Virus record (IMG/VR): IMGVR_UViG_3300042542_005279
Location: 17,617 to 81,616 of that record
Length of the DNA stretch: 64,000 bases
Strand: one strand, 5' to 3'
DNA from: a virus
The translations under genes and the position numbers were made by a program. Below are positions 1 to 9,153 of the stretch, one piece after another; positions within the stretch are counted from its first letter, which is position 1, and each line of letters starts with the position of its first letter. The notes beneath the pieces are model-generated. The model did no database searches. It was given only the letters and a program-made list of their open reading frames with translations, and was not told the DNA's origin.

Positions 1-27
1 GGCACAACTTATGCCGAATGTTTATAA
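1..27 (+). CDS. 3' end of an unidentified gene
   Basis: Frame 1 is open from the window edge and reads GTTYAECL before a TAA at 25-27. The next gene on the same strand starts 3 bases later, as in tightly packed phage operons. Only eight residues are visible, so no product can be named. It is probably another tail fibre or adhesin subunit, judged only from its neighbour. Confidence 0.45.
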   Translation, partial: GTTYAECL

Positions 28-30
28 AAT

Positions 31-1473
31 ATGAGTAGTAGTCATTGTAGTAGTTCAATAACAAATTGGTCCTTAGTAAATGATGGTTCTGGTGATTATA
101 CAGGGACCTCAGCATCAACAACATTTATATGTTTCAATTCCGCTTCAGTATTTTACACTTATTCACCGAAATTTGGTTATTTTAATCCCAATACGGATTA
201 TATATTTGAAATATCTCCCGTGTTAAGTGGTGAAATAAGTGAAATTGCTAACACAACTGATAAGGTTTGGATTTATACAGGCGGTACTAACTTAGTTGAA
301 TTTAATTTAGAAATGTCTCCTATTTTATTTAACGGACTTGGTGCAGATTTTCCCGCTACAACTTTTAATAGACTTTTAACATCAAGTGGTGTTACGGCAT
401 TTGAAGGTTTAGGTGCGTTGGATAATACTAGATTGGTCGGTGGTTCGGGTTCAACAATTTACTTACATACTATCATAGGTTCAGGTTTTACAAGTGAATT
501 ATTATTTACATTACCTGAATCAAGAATAATAAATGACATATCATACAATTCACTTAAAAACACATTTGTTGTGGCTTGTATGAAAGCCGATAAAACTTTA
601 AATTACATATCTGAATTCACAACCGGTGGAACATTAGTTAATGATTTTTCTTTTAATAACACGACTTATACAGAAATATTAAGCACTGTTGAATATTCGG
701 GTAAAACCTATTTTATGGGTTGGGATAATTCTGTTTCGACTACATATGAAGTTGAAGTTGATATTTTTAACACGGGTTTTACAACAGGATATGACTTCGG
801 TAATCCTTCTATTTCTGGGTTTAGTCAATCACCAGGCTCTATTACATCATTTTTTAATTATTCTGCGGCTAGTTATTGTTTATCAACAAATTATATAACA
901 ACATCACAATATGACGGGAATTACACAAGTGGTGGAACATTTAATGGACAAACTGTTTATGCGGGAAATAATGGTGGTGTAATTTATTATAATTCAGCAT
1001 CAACACAGTGGTGTTTAGCATCTTACGTTGGAGGACCTTGTATTTTGTTTGGTGGTAATAGATGTTCAAGTACAACTCCTAACTTGGCAAATGAATTTTT
1101 TGCAACCGATATCTGCCCAACACCAACACCATCACCCACTAACGATTGTAGTGTATTGGATTTAGCTGCTTATTTTGATTGTGATATTGCACCTCCAACA
1201 CCTTCTGTGACACCTACTCAAACTGTTACACCATCCACAGGTTTTGTTTATCCAACACCTACTCCAACAATGACGATGAGTCCAACTCCATCAGGTAATG
1301 TTTGTGCGAATGTTAATTTCTGTTTTGGTGTTCAAAATGTCGCCCCTTCACCATCACCAACACCTACGATGACACCAAGTAGTGCTGCGGGAAGAAACAC
1401 TGACAGAAGTGGTGTTGTTATTTTTACAACAATAAATGGTGAGGTAATTTGCCCACCAGCACAAATAAGATAA
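31..1473 (+). CDS. Putative tail fibre / adhesin with Pro-Thr linkers
   Basis: The 480-residue product is rich in Ser, Thr, Gly and Asn. Residues about 1-365 are beta-rich with repeated aromatic and Gly-Thr motifs, suggesting a beta-propeller or fibre-like fold. The last third has four Pro/Thr/Ser linkers (for example TPTPSPT and PTPTPTMTMSPTPSG) alternating with short Cys-containing segments. It ends in a compact tail after the last linker. There is no signal peptide or membrane segment. The same kind of linker occurs in the adhesin at 4405-6036 on the other strand, so both probably belong to the host-recognition apparatus. It converges on the RuvC-like gene with a 3-base gap. The exact family is not recognised; the fibre role is inferred from composition and context. 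Confidence 0.6.
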   Translation: MSSSHCSSSITNWSLVNDGSGDYTGTSASTTFICFNSASVFYTYSPKFGYFNPNTDYIFEISPVLSGEISEIANTTDKVWIYTGGTNLVEFNLEMSPILFNGLGADFPATTFNRLLTSSGVTAFEGLGALDNTRLVGGSGSTIYLHTIIGSGFTSELLFTLPESRIINDISYNSLKNTFVVACMKADKTLNYISEFTTGGTLVNDFSFNNTTYTEILSTVEYSGKTYFMGWDNSVSTTYEVEVDIFNTGFTTGYDFGNPSISGFSQSPGSITSFFNYSAASYCLSTNYITTSQYDGNYTSGGTFNGQTVYAGNNGGVIYYNSASTQWCLASYVGGPCILFGGNRCSSTTPNLANEFFATDICPTPTPSPTNDCSVLDLAAYFDCDIAPPTPSVTPTQTVTPSTGFVYPTPTPTMTMSPTPSGNVCANVNFCFGVQNVAPSPSPTPTMTPSSAAGRNTDRSGVVIFTTINGEVICPPAQIR

Positions 1474-1476
1474 AGA

Positions 1477-2082
1477 TTATTTCCAAAGATTTTCTTGTCT
1501 CATATAACCTAAACAACAGGTATATGCATCTGACATATCAAAGTTCTCTTTTTTCAGAGTTTGATTTTTGGTATATTGCCACTTAATTTGTGGTTCCCTT
1601 TTTGCCACCAAATCCCAAATAATCATTTTTTTATCAATATCTTTTGGTAAACCACCAAACAATACAAATTTTTTCTTGTCGTTTTCTTTTACTAACTCAG
1701 GAAATGCAAATTTTCTTGAATTATAAGTTGATATGTATTCAGGAACAACTCCTAATACATCATAAATTTCTTTTGAAATAAGTGTGTTGAATCTTAATAA
1801 TGTTTGAATGGTATACACATTATTTGAATTAAGTAATGGTTCTTCAATGATTACTTTTGTAATACCCAAATTTTTGTATTCATTAAGTTTCTGTTTGAAA
1901 ACTTCCGCTTTCAAAAATAATTCTTTGATTTTGTTTTCCTCTTTTGGTTTTGGTACGGGTGAGATGTGAGTTAACTCTAATAACTCCTCTGTAATCATAT
2001 CAAATAATGCCCATCCGATTGTTTTTGTACTTACATCTAAACCCAATACTTTTGGGTTGTTCTTAATCTGTTGTTTCGCCAT
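1477..2082 (-). CDS. RuvC-like Holliday junction resolvase
   Basis: This 201-residue protein has the RNase H-fold signature of RuvC-type resolvases. There is an N-terminal beta hairpin with the first acid (KVLGLDVSTKTIGWALFD, D16), a second acid at the end of a strand (KVIIEEP, E80/E81) and the last acidic pair near the C-terminus (FDMSDAYTCC, D182 and D185). Enzymes of this family cut four-way DNA junctions. In a T4-like phage that would resolve branched replication intermediates before packaging, the job of gp49 in T4, to which it is not obviously related in sequence. It lies between tail fibre genes, away from the replication block. A variant late box (TATTTAC on the coding strand, 2115-2121) lies 32 bases before the start. 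Confidence 0.75.
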   Translation of the reverse strand: MAKQQIKNNPKVLGLDVSTKTIGWALFDMITEELLELTHISPVPKPKEENKIKELFLKAEVFKQKLNEYKNLGITKVIIEEPLLNSNNVYTIQTLLRFNTLISKEIYDVLGVVPEYISTYNSRKFAFPELVKENDKKKFVLFGGLPKDIDKKMIIWDLVAKREPQIKWQYTKNQTLKKENFDMSDAYTCCLGYMRQENLWK

Positions 2083-2114
2083 ATACCTTATATGGTATTA
2101 AAAACAACAAATTA

Positions 2115-2121
2115 GTAAATA
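2115..2121 (-). promoter_or_regulatory. Variant late box (TATTTAC) before RuvC-like gene
   Basis: The coding strand reads TATTTAC, one base off the TATTTAT box that precedes most transcription units here, 32 bases before the start at 2082. A small inverted repeat (ATACC...GGTAT) overlaps the start region. Confidence 0.25.
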
Positions 2122-2127
2122 ATTAAC

Positions 2128-4383
2128 TTAAAAATCAAATTTGATAAGGAATTGTTGGATACTTTGTCTAAGTACAGGTGATTGTAATTTTGATATTGCC
2201 ATCAAGTTTCTATTTTCATCAAGTAATCCCACTTCAGTTATATAAGATGCGGTTCCTGCTGACCAAGTTGGGTTTGATGTGTAAGTAAATTCATTAGCAG
2301 ATAGATTACATAACCATCTCATTTCATAAATCGTTGCCTGTATTTCAGTTTCTATATTACCGTAAAAGAAGTATTCATCTCCAAAGTTTAATGTTTGACC
2401 TGTTTGACCTACCGTAGTTAAATCAATGTAATTTCCTAAGTCATATGAAGACCCAGCATTGTAAAGTGCGTTTGTTATAACAAATGTAGTTGCCGATAAA
2501 TTCGACTGACTAATTGCTGAGGATGGTAGTTGAGATGTTACATCAATAATCTTCCATCCGTTGGGGTCAGGTTTTGTATCTCCACTTACTTTCTGACATA
2601 TAATTTCAAATTTAGTGTAGTCATTTAATCCCGCAACACAACCGAACTCATTTCCGAATGTTACAGAAAAGTTTTGTGATACCGCATTACAACTTGGGTT
2701 TGGCCCTTGTAGTTTTTGATAATAATTACAATGGAGTGAATTAGTAAATGCAAGATTTTTTGTAAATCTATATGTGATGTACATATATTGGTTACTATCG
2801 GTCAAAACTCCTGTCTCAGAACCATCAGGTGTTATAGTTGCAACTCTTGGTGCGGGTAAAGTCCAGTTTCGGTTTGATTTGTAAGACATTGCTGCAATTA
2901 TTTCATCATCATCAATAATGATTGTATGTAAATCAGGAAAAACTTTACCTATTCTACTTGGATATCCATTAGATGTTGCATATGTGTCCCACAAGTGATA
3001 ATATCTATGACCAGGTATATTCATGTCATTATTTAAGTTTGAAGTCAAATAATGTTCTTCAAATAGACCTAACTCGTCAAATCCTTCAGGGTCAACATAA
3101 AAAGTTTGGCCTGAGCAACATGTACCACTTGATTTATGCCATTGTAAAGTTGGCATGTGTAATCTGAAATTTCTAGCCATACCAACTGTGTTGGTTACAT
3201 TATCGGGGTCATATGGTTGTAATGCGAATTTCTCACCATAAACAAAATCAATCGTATTATTTGTATAATGAATTATTGCAATCGCTTTTTGGTCTTTACC
3301 TGACACTGTAATTTGGTCTCCTAATGAGTTGTAATAATAAACAGAACTACTATCAGTTTGACCTGTACTATTACTGTATCCAAAATATTCTTTACTTCCT
3401 AAATAATTTATAGAACCAAAATTAGAATAATCTTGATAAACTGAACCATTAATACCTGCAGGACTCTCACTCCAAGGTATGTTCATATTCCAAATATTTA
3501 CATTAAATAAATCCACATCACATACTGATTGGAAATTTAAAACATCTTGGTTCCAATGTGGTTCAGGAGTTTCACTATCATAAAAGTTGGTCATTCCTGA
3601 TGGATAAACCATAACTCTAATATCACCTGTCGTACCAATGTGAACGTAATCAACAACATCTCTATCTAATGTTACCACATTCCCTACCACATTTACAACT
3701 CTATAAGTCAATACAGGATTACAACTTTGAAATGATAACAAACAATTTCTATCCGTTGGTGGTAATGGAGGGCATGGGTCAAATGGTGAATATGGCGATG
3801 TACAAGTTCCTGATGCTGGTGTATATGTACAATTACAAGAAGTATCTGTTTGGTAATATATTGTAACAAAATCTCCAGCAGAAAAAGTTAAAGTGGTTGC
3901 AGTATTACATGTATTTTCAGTTACAGTTATGGTATTCTGATTGAAATTAAGTGTACTTATATCAACCGTATAATTTGGCGTTTTAACATATTCAGACCCA
4001 GTTCTAACATACCAATTTGTTGGTAATGTTGAGGTATCGGCACTAAAAAATCCCCTCATTGGCGCTACGTTATATACATCAGAAACAACTGAGTCCATAA
4101 ATGGTATCCCATATGTTGAACCTTGGTTACCATCTACATAATATGGATATTTGATATTTTGTACGTTTGCTGAAGGTACGGGAGCACTATTTGCAGAATT
4201 AAAGGATGGTTCTAAAATTACAGTATTTGTTTGGTCAAAATTAGTTATTACATTGTAAGAAACCTCACTATCACCAATTTGGAAATATTTTATATTGAAA
4301 TTACCTTGAGACATTTTTTCTCGTCCCGTATCTGTAATTCTTGTGTTAATTAATCCTGAGGTATTTTTTAATATATAAGCCAT
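2128..4383 (-). CDS. Large tail fibre / baseplate-attached structural protein
   Basis: The 751-residue product has conserved-looking ends and a beta-rich, Cys-containing middle. The N-terminus (LKNTSGLINTRITDTGRE, then FNIKYFQIGDSEV) looks like a phage fibre attachment segment. The C-terminus (YITEVGLLDENRNLMAISKL, then a hydrophobic-acidic tail ending in FDF) resembles the EvGLyDe-type terminal segment of phage tail-fibre and tail-collar proteins. The middle contains Pro- and Cys-rich loops (CSCNCTY-like, CPPLPP, TCCSGQ). No enzymatic motif is seen. It is led by its own late box 5 bases before the start, so its transcript may be nearly leaderless. The fibre assignment is an inference from termini and gene neighbourhood. 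Confidence 0.6.
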   Translation of the reverse strand: MAYILKNTSGLINTRITDTGREKMSQGNFNIKYFQIGDSEVSYNVITNFDQTNTVILEPSFNSANSAPVPSANVQNIKYPYYVDGNQGSTYGIPFMDSVVSDVYNVAPMRGFFSADTSTLPTNWYVRTGSEYVKTPNYTVDISTLNFNQNTITVTENTCNTATTLTFSAGDFVTIYYQTDTSCNCTYTPASGTCTSPYSPFDPCPPLPPTDRNCLLSFQSCNPVLTYRVVNVVGNVVTLDRDVVDYVHIGTTGDIRVMVYPSGMTNFYDSETPEPHWNQDVLNFQSVCDVDLFNVNIWNMNIPWSESPAGINGSVYQDYSNFGSINYLGSKEYFGYSNSTGQTDSSSVYYYNSLGDQITVSGKDQKAIAIIHYTNNTIDFVYGEKFALQPYDPDNVTNTVGMARNFRLHMPTLQWHKSSGTCCSGQTFYVDPEGFDELGLFEEHYLTSNLNNDMNIPGHRYYHLWDTYATSNGYPSRIGKVFPDLHTIIIDDDEIIAAMSYKSNRNWTLPAPRVATITPDGSETGVLTDSNQYMYITYRFTKNLAFTNSLHCNYYQKLQGPNPSCNAVSQNFSVTFGNEFGCVAGLNDYTKFEIICQKVSGDTKPDPNGWKIIDVTSQLPSSAISQSNLSATTFVITNALYNAGSSYDLGNYIDLTTVGQTGQTLNFGDEYFFYGNIETEIQATIYEMRWLCNLSANEFTYTSNPTWSAGTASYITEVGLLDENRNLMAISKLQSPVLRQSIQQFLIKFDF

Positions 4384-4388
4384 CCTAT

Positions 4389-4395
4389 ATAAATA
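4389..4395 (-). promoter_or_regulatory. Late box TATTTAT before 4383 gene
   Basis: The coding-strand sequence ATATTTATATAGG ends directly at the ATG. The box lies only 5 bases upstream of the start, with no other Shine-Dalgarno candidate. Confidence 0.5.
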
Positions 4396-4404
4396 TTATA
4401 ATTT

Positions 4405-6036
4405 TTATTTTGCCGCGTTTGTTGTCATAACCACAGAGTCCACACTTTGAGAGCTTACGTTACAACAAGTACATCCGTTTATTGCTTTATTTATTAACGA
4501 TACAGTATCTGTTGATTTCAAAATACAAACGTTTCCAGATATAATTTTAGCAACCTGTCTTTGTACTGTTCCTGAAATAACATCAGAACCTGAAATTGTT
4601 AGTCCTTGATATATTCTTGTTGTTCCTGTATTAAACTGTGTTGGTTGACTCGGACATGTTGAGTTTACTGCGGTTGTACTATTAGAAGTTTGTACAGTTG
4701 GTGTAATTGACTGTGTGACGTTATTTTTCTTAACACTTATAACACCGTTAACGCTTCCACCGTTTTGTACAGTAGAACTATAAATTGTATTAACTTGTAT
4801 GTCGAATGATATTTGAGTACCGCTTGGAAGTGTAGTTACTTGGTTACCATTATTATCGTAAACTTTAACAGTATAATTTAATAAAGAGTTCCCTGAACCT
4901 TGTGGTACAATACTTGAATTTATCTCCAAAACATAAGTGTTCAAGGTTGTAGGTTGTGGAATTATTGCCGTTTGTGTTAATGTCACACTATTAGAATCTT
5001 GAACCCAAATTTGATATGTACCAGGTGGTTTGTTTGAGAATAATGGATTTGTTTGAGTTTGTGCCCCACCATTTAATGAATATAATATAGGAGGTGTTCC
5101 ATTTACAGTATTAACATATATAGAACCTGTGTTTGGTTGATTTTCACAAACAGGTGTCTGAATAGTAGGACTATTCAAAGTCATCAAAGGGTTTCCGCAA
5201 GCACCATTTGTCATAAAAGCAGTGTTTGAAGAACCGTATAGTTGAAAAGCACCTGTAGGAATTAATATGTTTGAACTATTAGTCAGAACTGATGATGTTG
5301 TACTTCCTGCAACAGGCATAACCACTCTCCATTGGTTTGGGTTTGTATTCCAAGAAAGAACATATGGACCATAAATCCAAGTTGACCTACCATTTATTAT
5401 TGTTGCTGATGGTGAGAACTGATATTGATAATAATTACGACCTGAATTTACTTGTAAACATAAAGTCGTGTTATTACTTGGAAAAGGAGTAGGTGTTGGG
5501 GTAGGAGTAGGTGATGGGGTTGGAGTTGGTAAAGCTAATGAACAAGTTGTTACCGCAGTATAATCAGGACCGCCACCGGGCCAACTATAATCAGTTACGG
5601 TTATTTCATAGGTTTGACCTGGAACCGCATTTGATAATGTAGGGCCAATTAAACCATTTGACCACTTAATTGTGTAAGGGGGAGTTCCACCCGTTACAAT
5701 CATCGTAATTGTATTAGCACTTAAATTAGGTGAACATTCAACTCCCATAGGGGCTATCGTAATAACATCACACTCGCTTGTTGCGGTAATTCTAGTACAT
5801 GGATATGTTGCCGTACAATTTGTACATGACGACTGACTTGTTAATGTTGAACCTGCTTGTGGATATGTTGGTGATGCAGGTAAAAGTTGACCTATTGGAA
5901 TTACGGTAGAACATCCCGAAAAATATCCGGGTATCTGAACATAATAAACATCACCCAAAGTTAAGGACGAAACCAAACCAGTTAATGTATATGTTACGTT
6001 ATTATCGCAACAGGATTTTAGATATGAATTAGCCAT
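4405..6036 (-). CDS. Cys-module and SprB-like tail adhesin
   Basis: The 543-residue product has a Cys-rich N-terminal module: CC at 9-10, YYVQIP at 31-36, GCSTVI at 41-46, CTNC at 71-74 and C80. It matches the C-terminal module of the next gene upstream (6109-6849) in order and spacing. Then comes a SprB-type repeat (GGTPPYTIKWSNG through YEITVTD, about 97-150), a Pro-Thr linker (PTPTPSPTPTPTPTPFP, about 170-186), a beta-rich domain, a second SprB-like repeat (VNGTPPILYSLNGG through GTYQIWVQD) and a beta-rich C-terminal domain with several Cys. It is probably a virion-surface adhesin for a Bacteroidota host. There is no signal peptide, as expected for a virion protein. Which exact structure it forms cannot be told from sequence. 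Confidence 0.65.
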   Translation of the reverse strand: MANSYLKSCCDNNVTYTLTGLVSSLTLGDVYYVQIPGYFSGCSTVIPIGQLLPASPTYPQAGSTLTSQSSCTNCTATYPCTRITATSECDVITIAPMGVECSPNLSANTITMIVTGGTPPYTIKWSNGLIGPTLSNAVPGQTYEITVTDYSWPGGGPDYTAVTTCSLALPTPTPSPTPTPTPTPFPSNNTTLCLQVNSGRNYYQYQFSPSATIINGRSTWIYGPYVLSWNTNPNQWRVVMPVAGSTTSSVLTNSSNILIPTGAFQLYGSSNTAFMTNGACGNPLMTLNSPTIQTPVCENQPNTGSIYVNTVNGTPPILYSLNGGAQTQTNPLFSNKPPGTYQIWVQDSNSVTLTQTAIIPQPTTLNTYVLEINSSIVPQGSGNSLLNYTVKVYDNNGNQVTTLPSGTQISFDIQVNTIYSSTVQNGGSVNGVISVKKNNVTQSITPTVQTSNSTTAVNSTCPSQPTQFNTGTTRIYQGLTISGSDVISGTVQRQVAKIISGNVCILKSTDTVSLINKAINGCTCCNVSSQSVDSVVMTTNAAK

Positions 6037-6078
6037 TAATTAAACTTTTACCAAAAAAATAAATTTAAGTTGTCAGTT

Positions 6079-6085
6079 ATAAATA
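6079..6085 (-). promoter_or_regulatory. Late box TATTTAT before 6036 gene
   Basis: The coding-strand TATTTAT lies 42 bases before the start at 6036. An inverted repeat (TTGTCA at 6070-6075, TGACAA at 6093-6098) flanks it and could form a stem with the box in its loop. Confidence 0.45.
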
Positions 6086-6108
6086 CTAACAATGACAATT
6101 TATAGAAA

Positions 6109-6849
6109 CTAACATGGATTTATTTCGGTACATTCATCACAACTTTCCATAACAGGAAAAGGAAAGACACTAGATATGTTAGTGTTAACTGAACTATTCC
6201 AATCAGATTGTACATATGTTTGGTCAGGGGTTTCGTAATTACTAATTACAATAGTACATCCTGTATAACCTGTACCAGTTCCCGAACCCGAAGTTGGTAT
6301 GTTCACATACCAAGAAATGTTTGGGTCAAAAGTTGATTGAAATGTTGAATCGAATGTAAAAGTGTAATCTGAGCAACAAGCACTAAAATAACTTGGTGCA
6401 TCCACATCATAACACTCTTGACATGTATTATAAGGTACGCTACTTACTGTTAGTGTTTCACCAACTTCATTTGTAAATTGATATCCTGAAAAATACCAAC
6501 ACTCAGAGTATTCACTTAATGTGACTGTTTTACCAAATTCTAAAAATGGGTCAACATTAGTATATTTACATTCAGATAAGTTACTACATTTACAAAATGT
6601 GTATAATACATTACCGAAGTATGAACAAACTACGGGTATTTCTTTTACACAAGGAACATTTGTTTCTATTATCTTTAAAGAAACCGCAGGAGCTCCACTA
6701 AAAAAATCAGGTAAAGGAAAAACTTCAATAGGTGGTACCGTTGATGTTATTGTTTGAATAAATTGACAATTATTACCTAAGAAATCACAAACATATATTT
6801 GATATGGGGGTGTTAAACCTGAAATTGATGAAATAATTATATTTTTCAT
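6109..6849 (-). CDS. Cys-rich structural protein with shared adhesin module
   Basis: The 246-residue product carries about 20 Cys, often as CxC, CxxC and CC. It begins with a short SprB-like strand (ISGLTPPYQIYVCD). The C-terminal half has CC at 158-159, WYVNIP at 180-185, GCTIVI at 197-202, CDEC at 237-240 and C246. This repeats the N-terminal module of the 4405-6036 product with near-identical spacing. Phage cytoplasmic proteins rarely hold so many cysteines, so they may bind metal or cross-link in the mature fibre. It starts 3 bases after the stop of the 6853-9150 gene, so it is co-transcribed and possibly a partner or capping subunit. No named family is recognised. Confidence 0.6.
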   Translation of the reverse strand: MKNIIISSISGLTPPYQIYVCDFLGNNCQFIQTITSTVPPIEVFPLPDFFSGAPAVSLKIIETNVPCVKEIPVVCSYFGNVLYTFCKCSNLSECKYTNVDPFLEFGKTVTLSEYSECWYFSGYQFTNEVGETLTVSSVPYNTCQECYDVDAPSYFSACCSDYTFTFDSTFQSTFDPNISWYVNIPTSGSGTGTGYTGCTIVISNYETPDQTYVQSDWNSSVNTNISSVFPFPVMESCDECTEINPC

Positions 6850-6852
6850 AAT

Positions 6853-9150
6853 CTAACAACTTTCACAATCTATGTCATAAACAATTTTTAATTGTACAGT
6901 GATATTTTGATTTGCTAAACCATTATTTGACTCTTCACATGAGGTATCAACTGTGATTGTATTTTCAGTAGTATTAACTGTTACAGTTCCGATACCTGTG
7001 GCACCACTTAATAGATTTTTAACCGTATTTGACCACTGTGTTTCGGTAGGAACGTCATTAAGTGTTGTTGCGGTATAAAATGATTGACTATAACCCGTTC
7101 CTGCAACAGTTGTAACCGCTGAGAAAATTGCGCTATTCATCAAACAATTTGTACACCCACTTGTTAAATCAAGATAACCCTCAACTAACATTTTTGACAT
7201 ATCTCGTTCAATTATTTCACCTGTTGATGCAATAACACTATCACACACGTTAAATAATGAAAAATTACTTGCTAAAAATGTACCCTGTAAAGTTATACTA
7301 TTAGATAACACGCATCCCGCAAAATCTGTCACGGTTAAAGTGTAAGTACCTGCAGATAAATTAGTTACAGTATTTCCCGTTTGACCATTGACATTTGATG
7401 ACCAAGTTAGTGTGAATGGAGGTAACCCTTGATATATGTTAGCAACAATTTCACCATTCGAACCATTTGTTGAGTCCTGTGGTATAAGTGTAAAATTCAC
7501 ATTTTCACTACTATTGATAACAAACGAACTTGTTTCCTCACACAAATTTTTATCTTCAATGGTTGCAAAATAAGTACCTGGTGCTAAGTTACTAAAAGTA
7601 TATGAACTAAAAAGTATTTGTGGTGACGCTTGATTATTATTTCCATCGATATCTACAATTGAGAATATGAATGGTCCTGTCCCTCCTGACGCCTTTGTGA
7701 TTGTTACAACTCCATTATTATTTCCACATGTTGTACCTGTGGTATCAATTGTAAGACTATATAATGACGTTGTTTCTAAACTATATATATTAGTGTAAGT
7801 ACAAACACCATCAGTAATTGTAAGTGAATAATTTTGTGAGGATAAATTAGTAAATGTTTGACTTAATCCTCCAACTCTGTTTAAACTTGTTCCGTTTGCA
7901 CCGCTTAAAGTATAAGTATAACTTATACCATTTGTATTACCAATTAAAGTTATATCTAAGATTCCATTCGAATTACCACATGTTGGTTGTGTTATATTAA
8001 TAGCACCAATCGCAAAACTATTAGATTGATTTATTTGTACTGAAGTTTGAGTGTTACATAATGCAGCATCTGTAATTATAATCTGATAATTACCCCCTGG
8101 AAGATTAGTGAAAGTATAGGTTTGGGAGTAACTTATATCGGTGAATGAAATTGAGGGTATATTAAATCTATATGGTGGCGTTCCATTGATTAAAGTTACC
8201 GTTATAGAACCATTACTTTCAAAACAAGTAGGTGGATTAGTTTCGGTTGATGCTATTGATACTGGTAGTTTTTCAGTAATTTCAGATGTGACAGTTAAAA
8301 AACATCCAGCAGCGTCTGTTACGGTTACATCATAAAAACCGGCAGTCAAACCTGTGATAGATGAACCGCTTAAGGATTGATTTGAGTCCGAGAGGTATTG
8401 TATAGTGTTGCCAACCCCATTCCAACGATAATTATATGGTGATGTACCTGTCAACCCTGTAATAAAAATTTTACCAACTCCAGTACTTACATTACCGCAA
8501 TCCGCATCATTTACGATATAAGTACCAAAGTTTAGTTGGGTTGAAGAATTGATAATAACATTTTCGCTTCTTCCAGTACACCCACCACCATCATTAGCAA
8601 TGATATAATAAACACCGCTCGGTAAATTTTGGAATGTGTAAGAGTTTGAACCAATATTAACAAAATCTATTAAATCAGGATTTGCATTCTCAATGTTTGG
8701 TTGTTCTAATGGTGGTAAAGTCGTGTTGTTTTGTAAATATAAATAAAAATCAACGTTACCATTACTATTTTGTATGGTAGCGGTCAAAGACCCGTCATTA
8801 TTTCCGCAGGTAGTATTGATTACATCTGAAATATTTACACATGAAGTTCCTGACGATACTGTAATACTTACTGTCTGTCGATTGTTTTGAGTTGTGGCGG
8901 TCGGTGAACCACAACTATCATTAACAACAAAAACATATGTTCCCGCCGGTACGTTGAAATAATCTCTCGAACCATTTAAAACTCCTGTTTCAGGGTTTTC
9001 TCCTCCATAAGGAGGCCAAGGATTTGGTGAAATCCAAGTAATACTCATTGGTTCTGATGTGGATGACAAATATAATGTAAATCCACCTGAACCATTATTT
9101 TCGCAATCACCTATAACTGAAAACTGACTAAAATCGTATGAACAAGGCAT
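6853..9150 (-). CDS. SprB-repeat tail adhesin
   Basis: The 765-residue product is built from about seven tandem beta-sandwich repeats of the SprB type, roughly at residues 10-80, 104-191, 212-283, 300-365, 384-450, 466-537 and 552-613. A typical unit opens with TCGNxxG, continues with NGTPPYxF or GTSPYNYRW, and closes with NLxxGxYxxxxTDxxGC. SprB repeats are known from very large cell-surface adhesins of gliding Bacteroidota. The remaining 140 residues form a different C-terminal domain (ETQWSN, ENTITVDTSC, IVYDIDCESC) that resembles the C-terminus of the adjacent 9154-12132 product. The likely role is a receptor-binding or host-contact fibre. The repeat identification is strong; acquisition from a host is inferred. 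Confidence 0.8.
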   Translation of the reverse strand: MPCSYDFSQFSVIGDCENNGSGGFTLYLSSTSEPMSITWISPNPWPPYGGENPETGVLNGSRDYFNVPAGTYVFVVNDSCGSPTATTQNNRQTVSITVSSGTSCVNISDVINTTCGNNDGSLTATIQNSNGNVDFYLYLQNNTTLPPLEQPNIENANPDLIDFVNIGSNSYTFQNLPSGVYYIIANDGGGCTGRSENVIINSSTQLNFGTYIVNDADCGNVSTGVGKIFITGLTGTSPYNYRWNGVGNTIQYLSDSNQSLSGSSITGLTAGFYDVTVTDAAGCFLTVTSEITEKLPVSIASTETNPPTCFESNGSITVTLINGTPPYRFNIPSISFTDISYSQTYTFTNLPGGNYQIIITDAALCNTQTSVQINQSNSFAIGAINITQPTCGNSNGILDITLIGNTNGISYTYTLSGANGTSLNRVGGLSQTFTNLSSQNYSLTITDGVCTYTNIYSLETTSLYSLTIDTTGTTCGNNNGVVTITKASGGTGPFIFSIVDIDGNNNQASPQILFSSYTFSNLAPGTYFATIEDKNLCEETSSFVINSSENVNFTLIPQDSTNGSNGEIVANIYQGLPPFTLTWSSNVNGQTGNTVTNLSAGTYTLTVTDFAGCVLSNSITLQGTFLASNFSLFNVCDSVIASTGEIIERDMSKMLVEGYLDLTSGCTNCLMNSAIFSAVTTVAGTGYSQSFYTATTLNDVPTETQWSNTVKNLLSGATGIGTVTVNTTENTITVDTSCEESNNGLANQNITVQLKIVYDIDCESC

Positions 9151-9153
9151 TTA

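Noticed and set aside
1120-1400. Repeated CACCAACACC-like tracts considered as a CRISPR or satellite
   Set aside because: They stay in frame and encode Pro-Thr linkers of a structural protein; there are no regular spacers.
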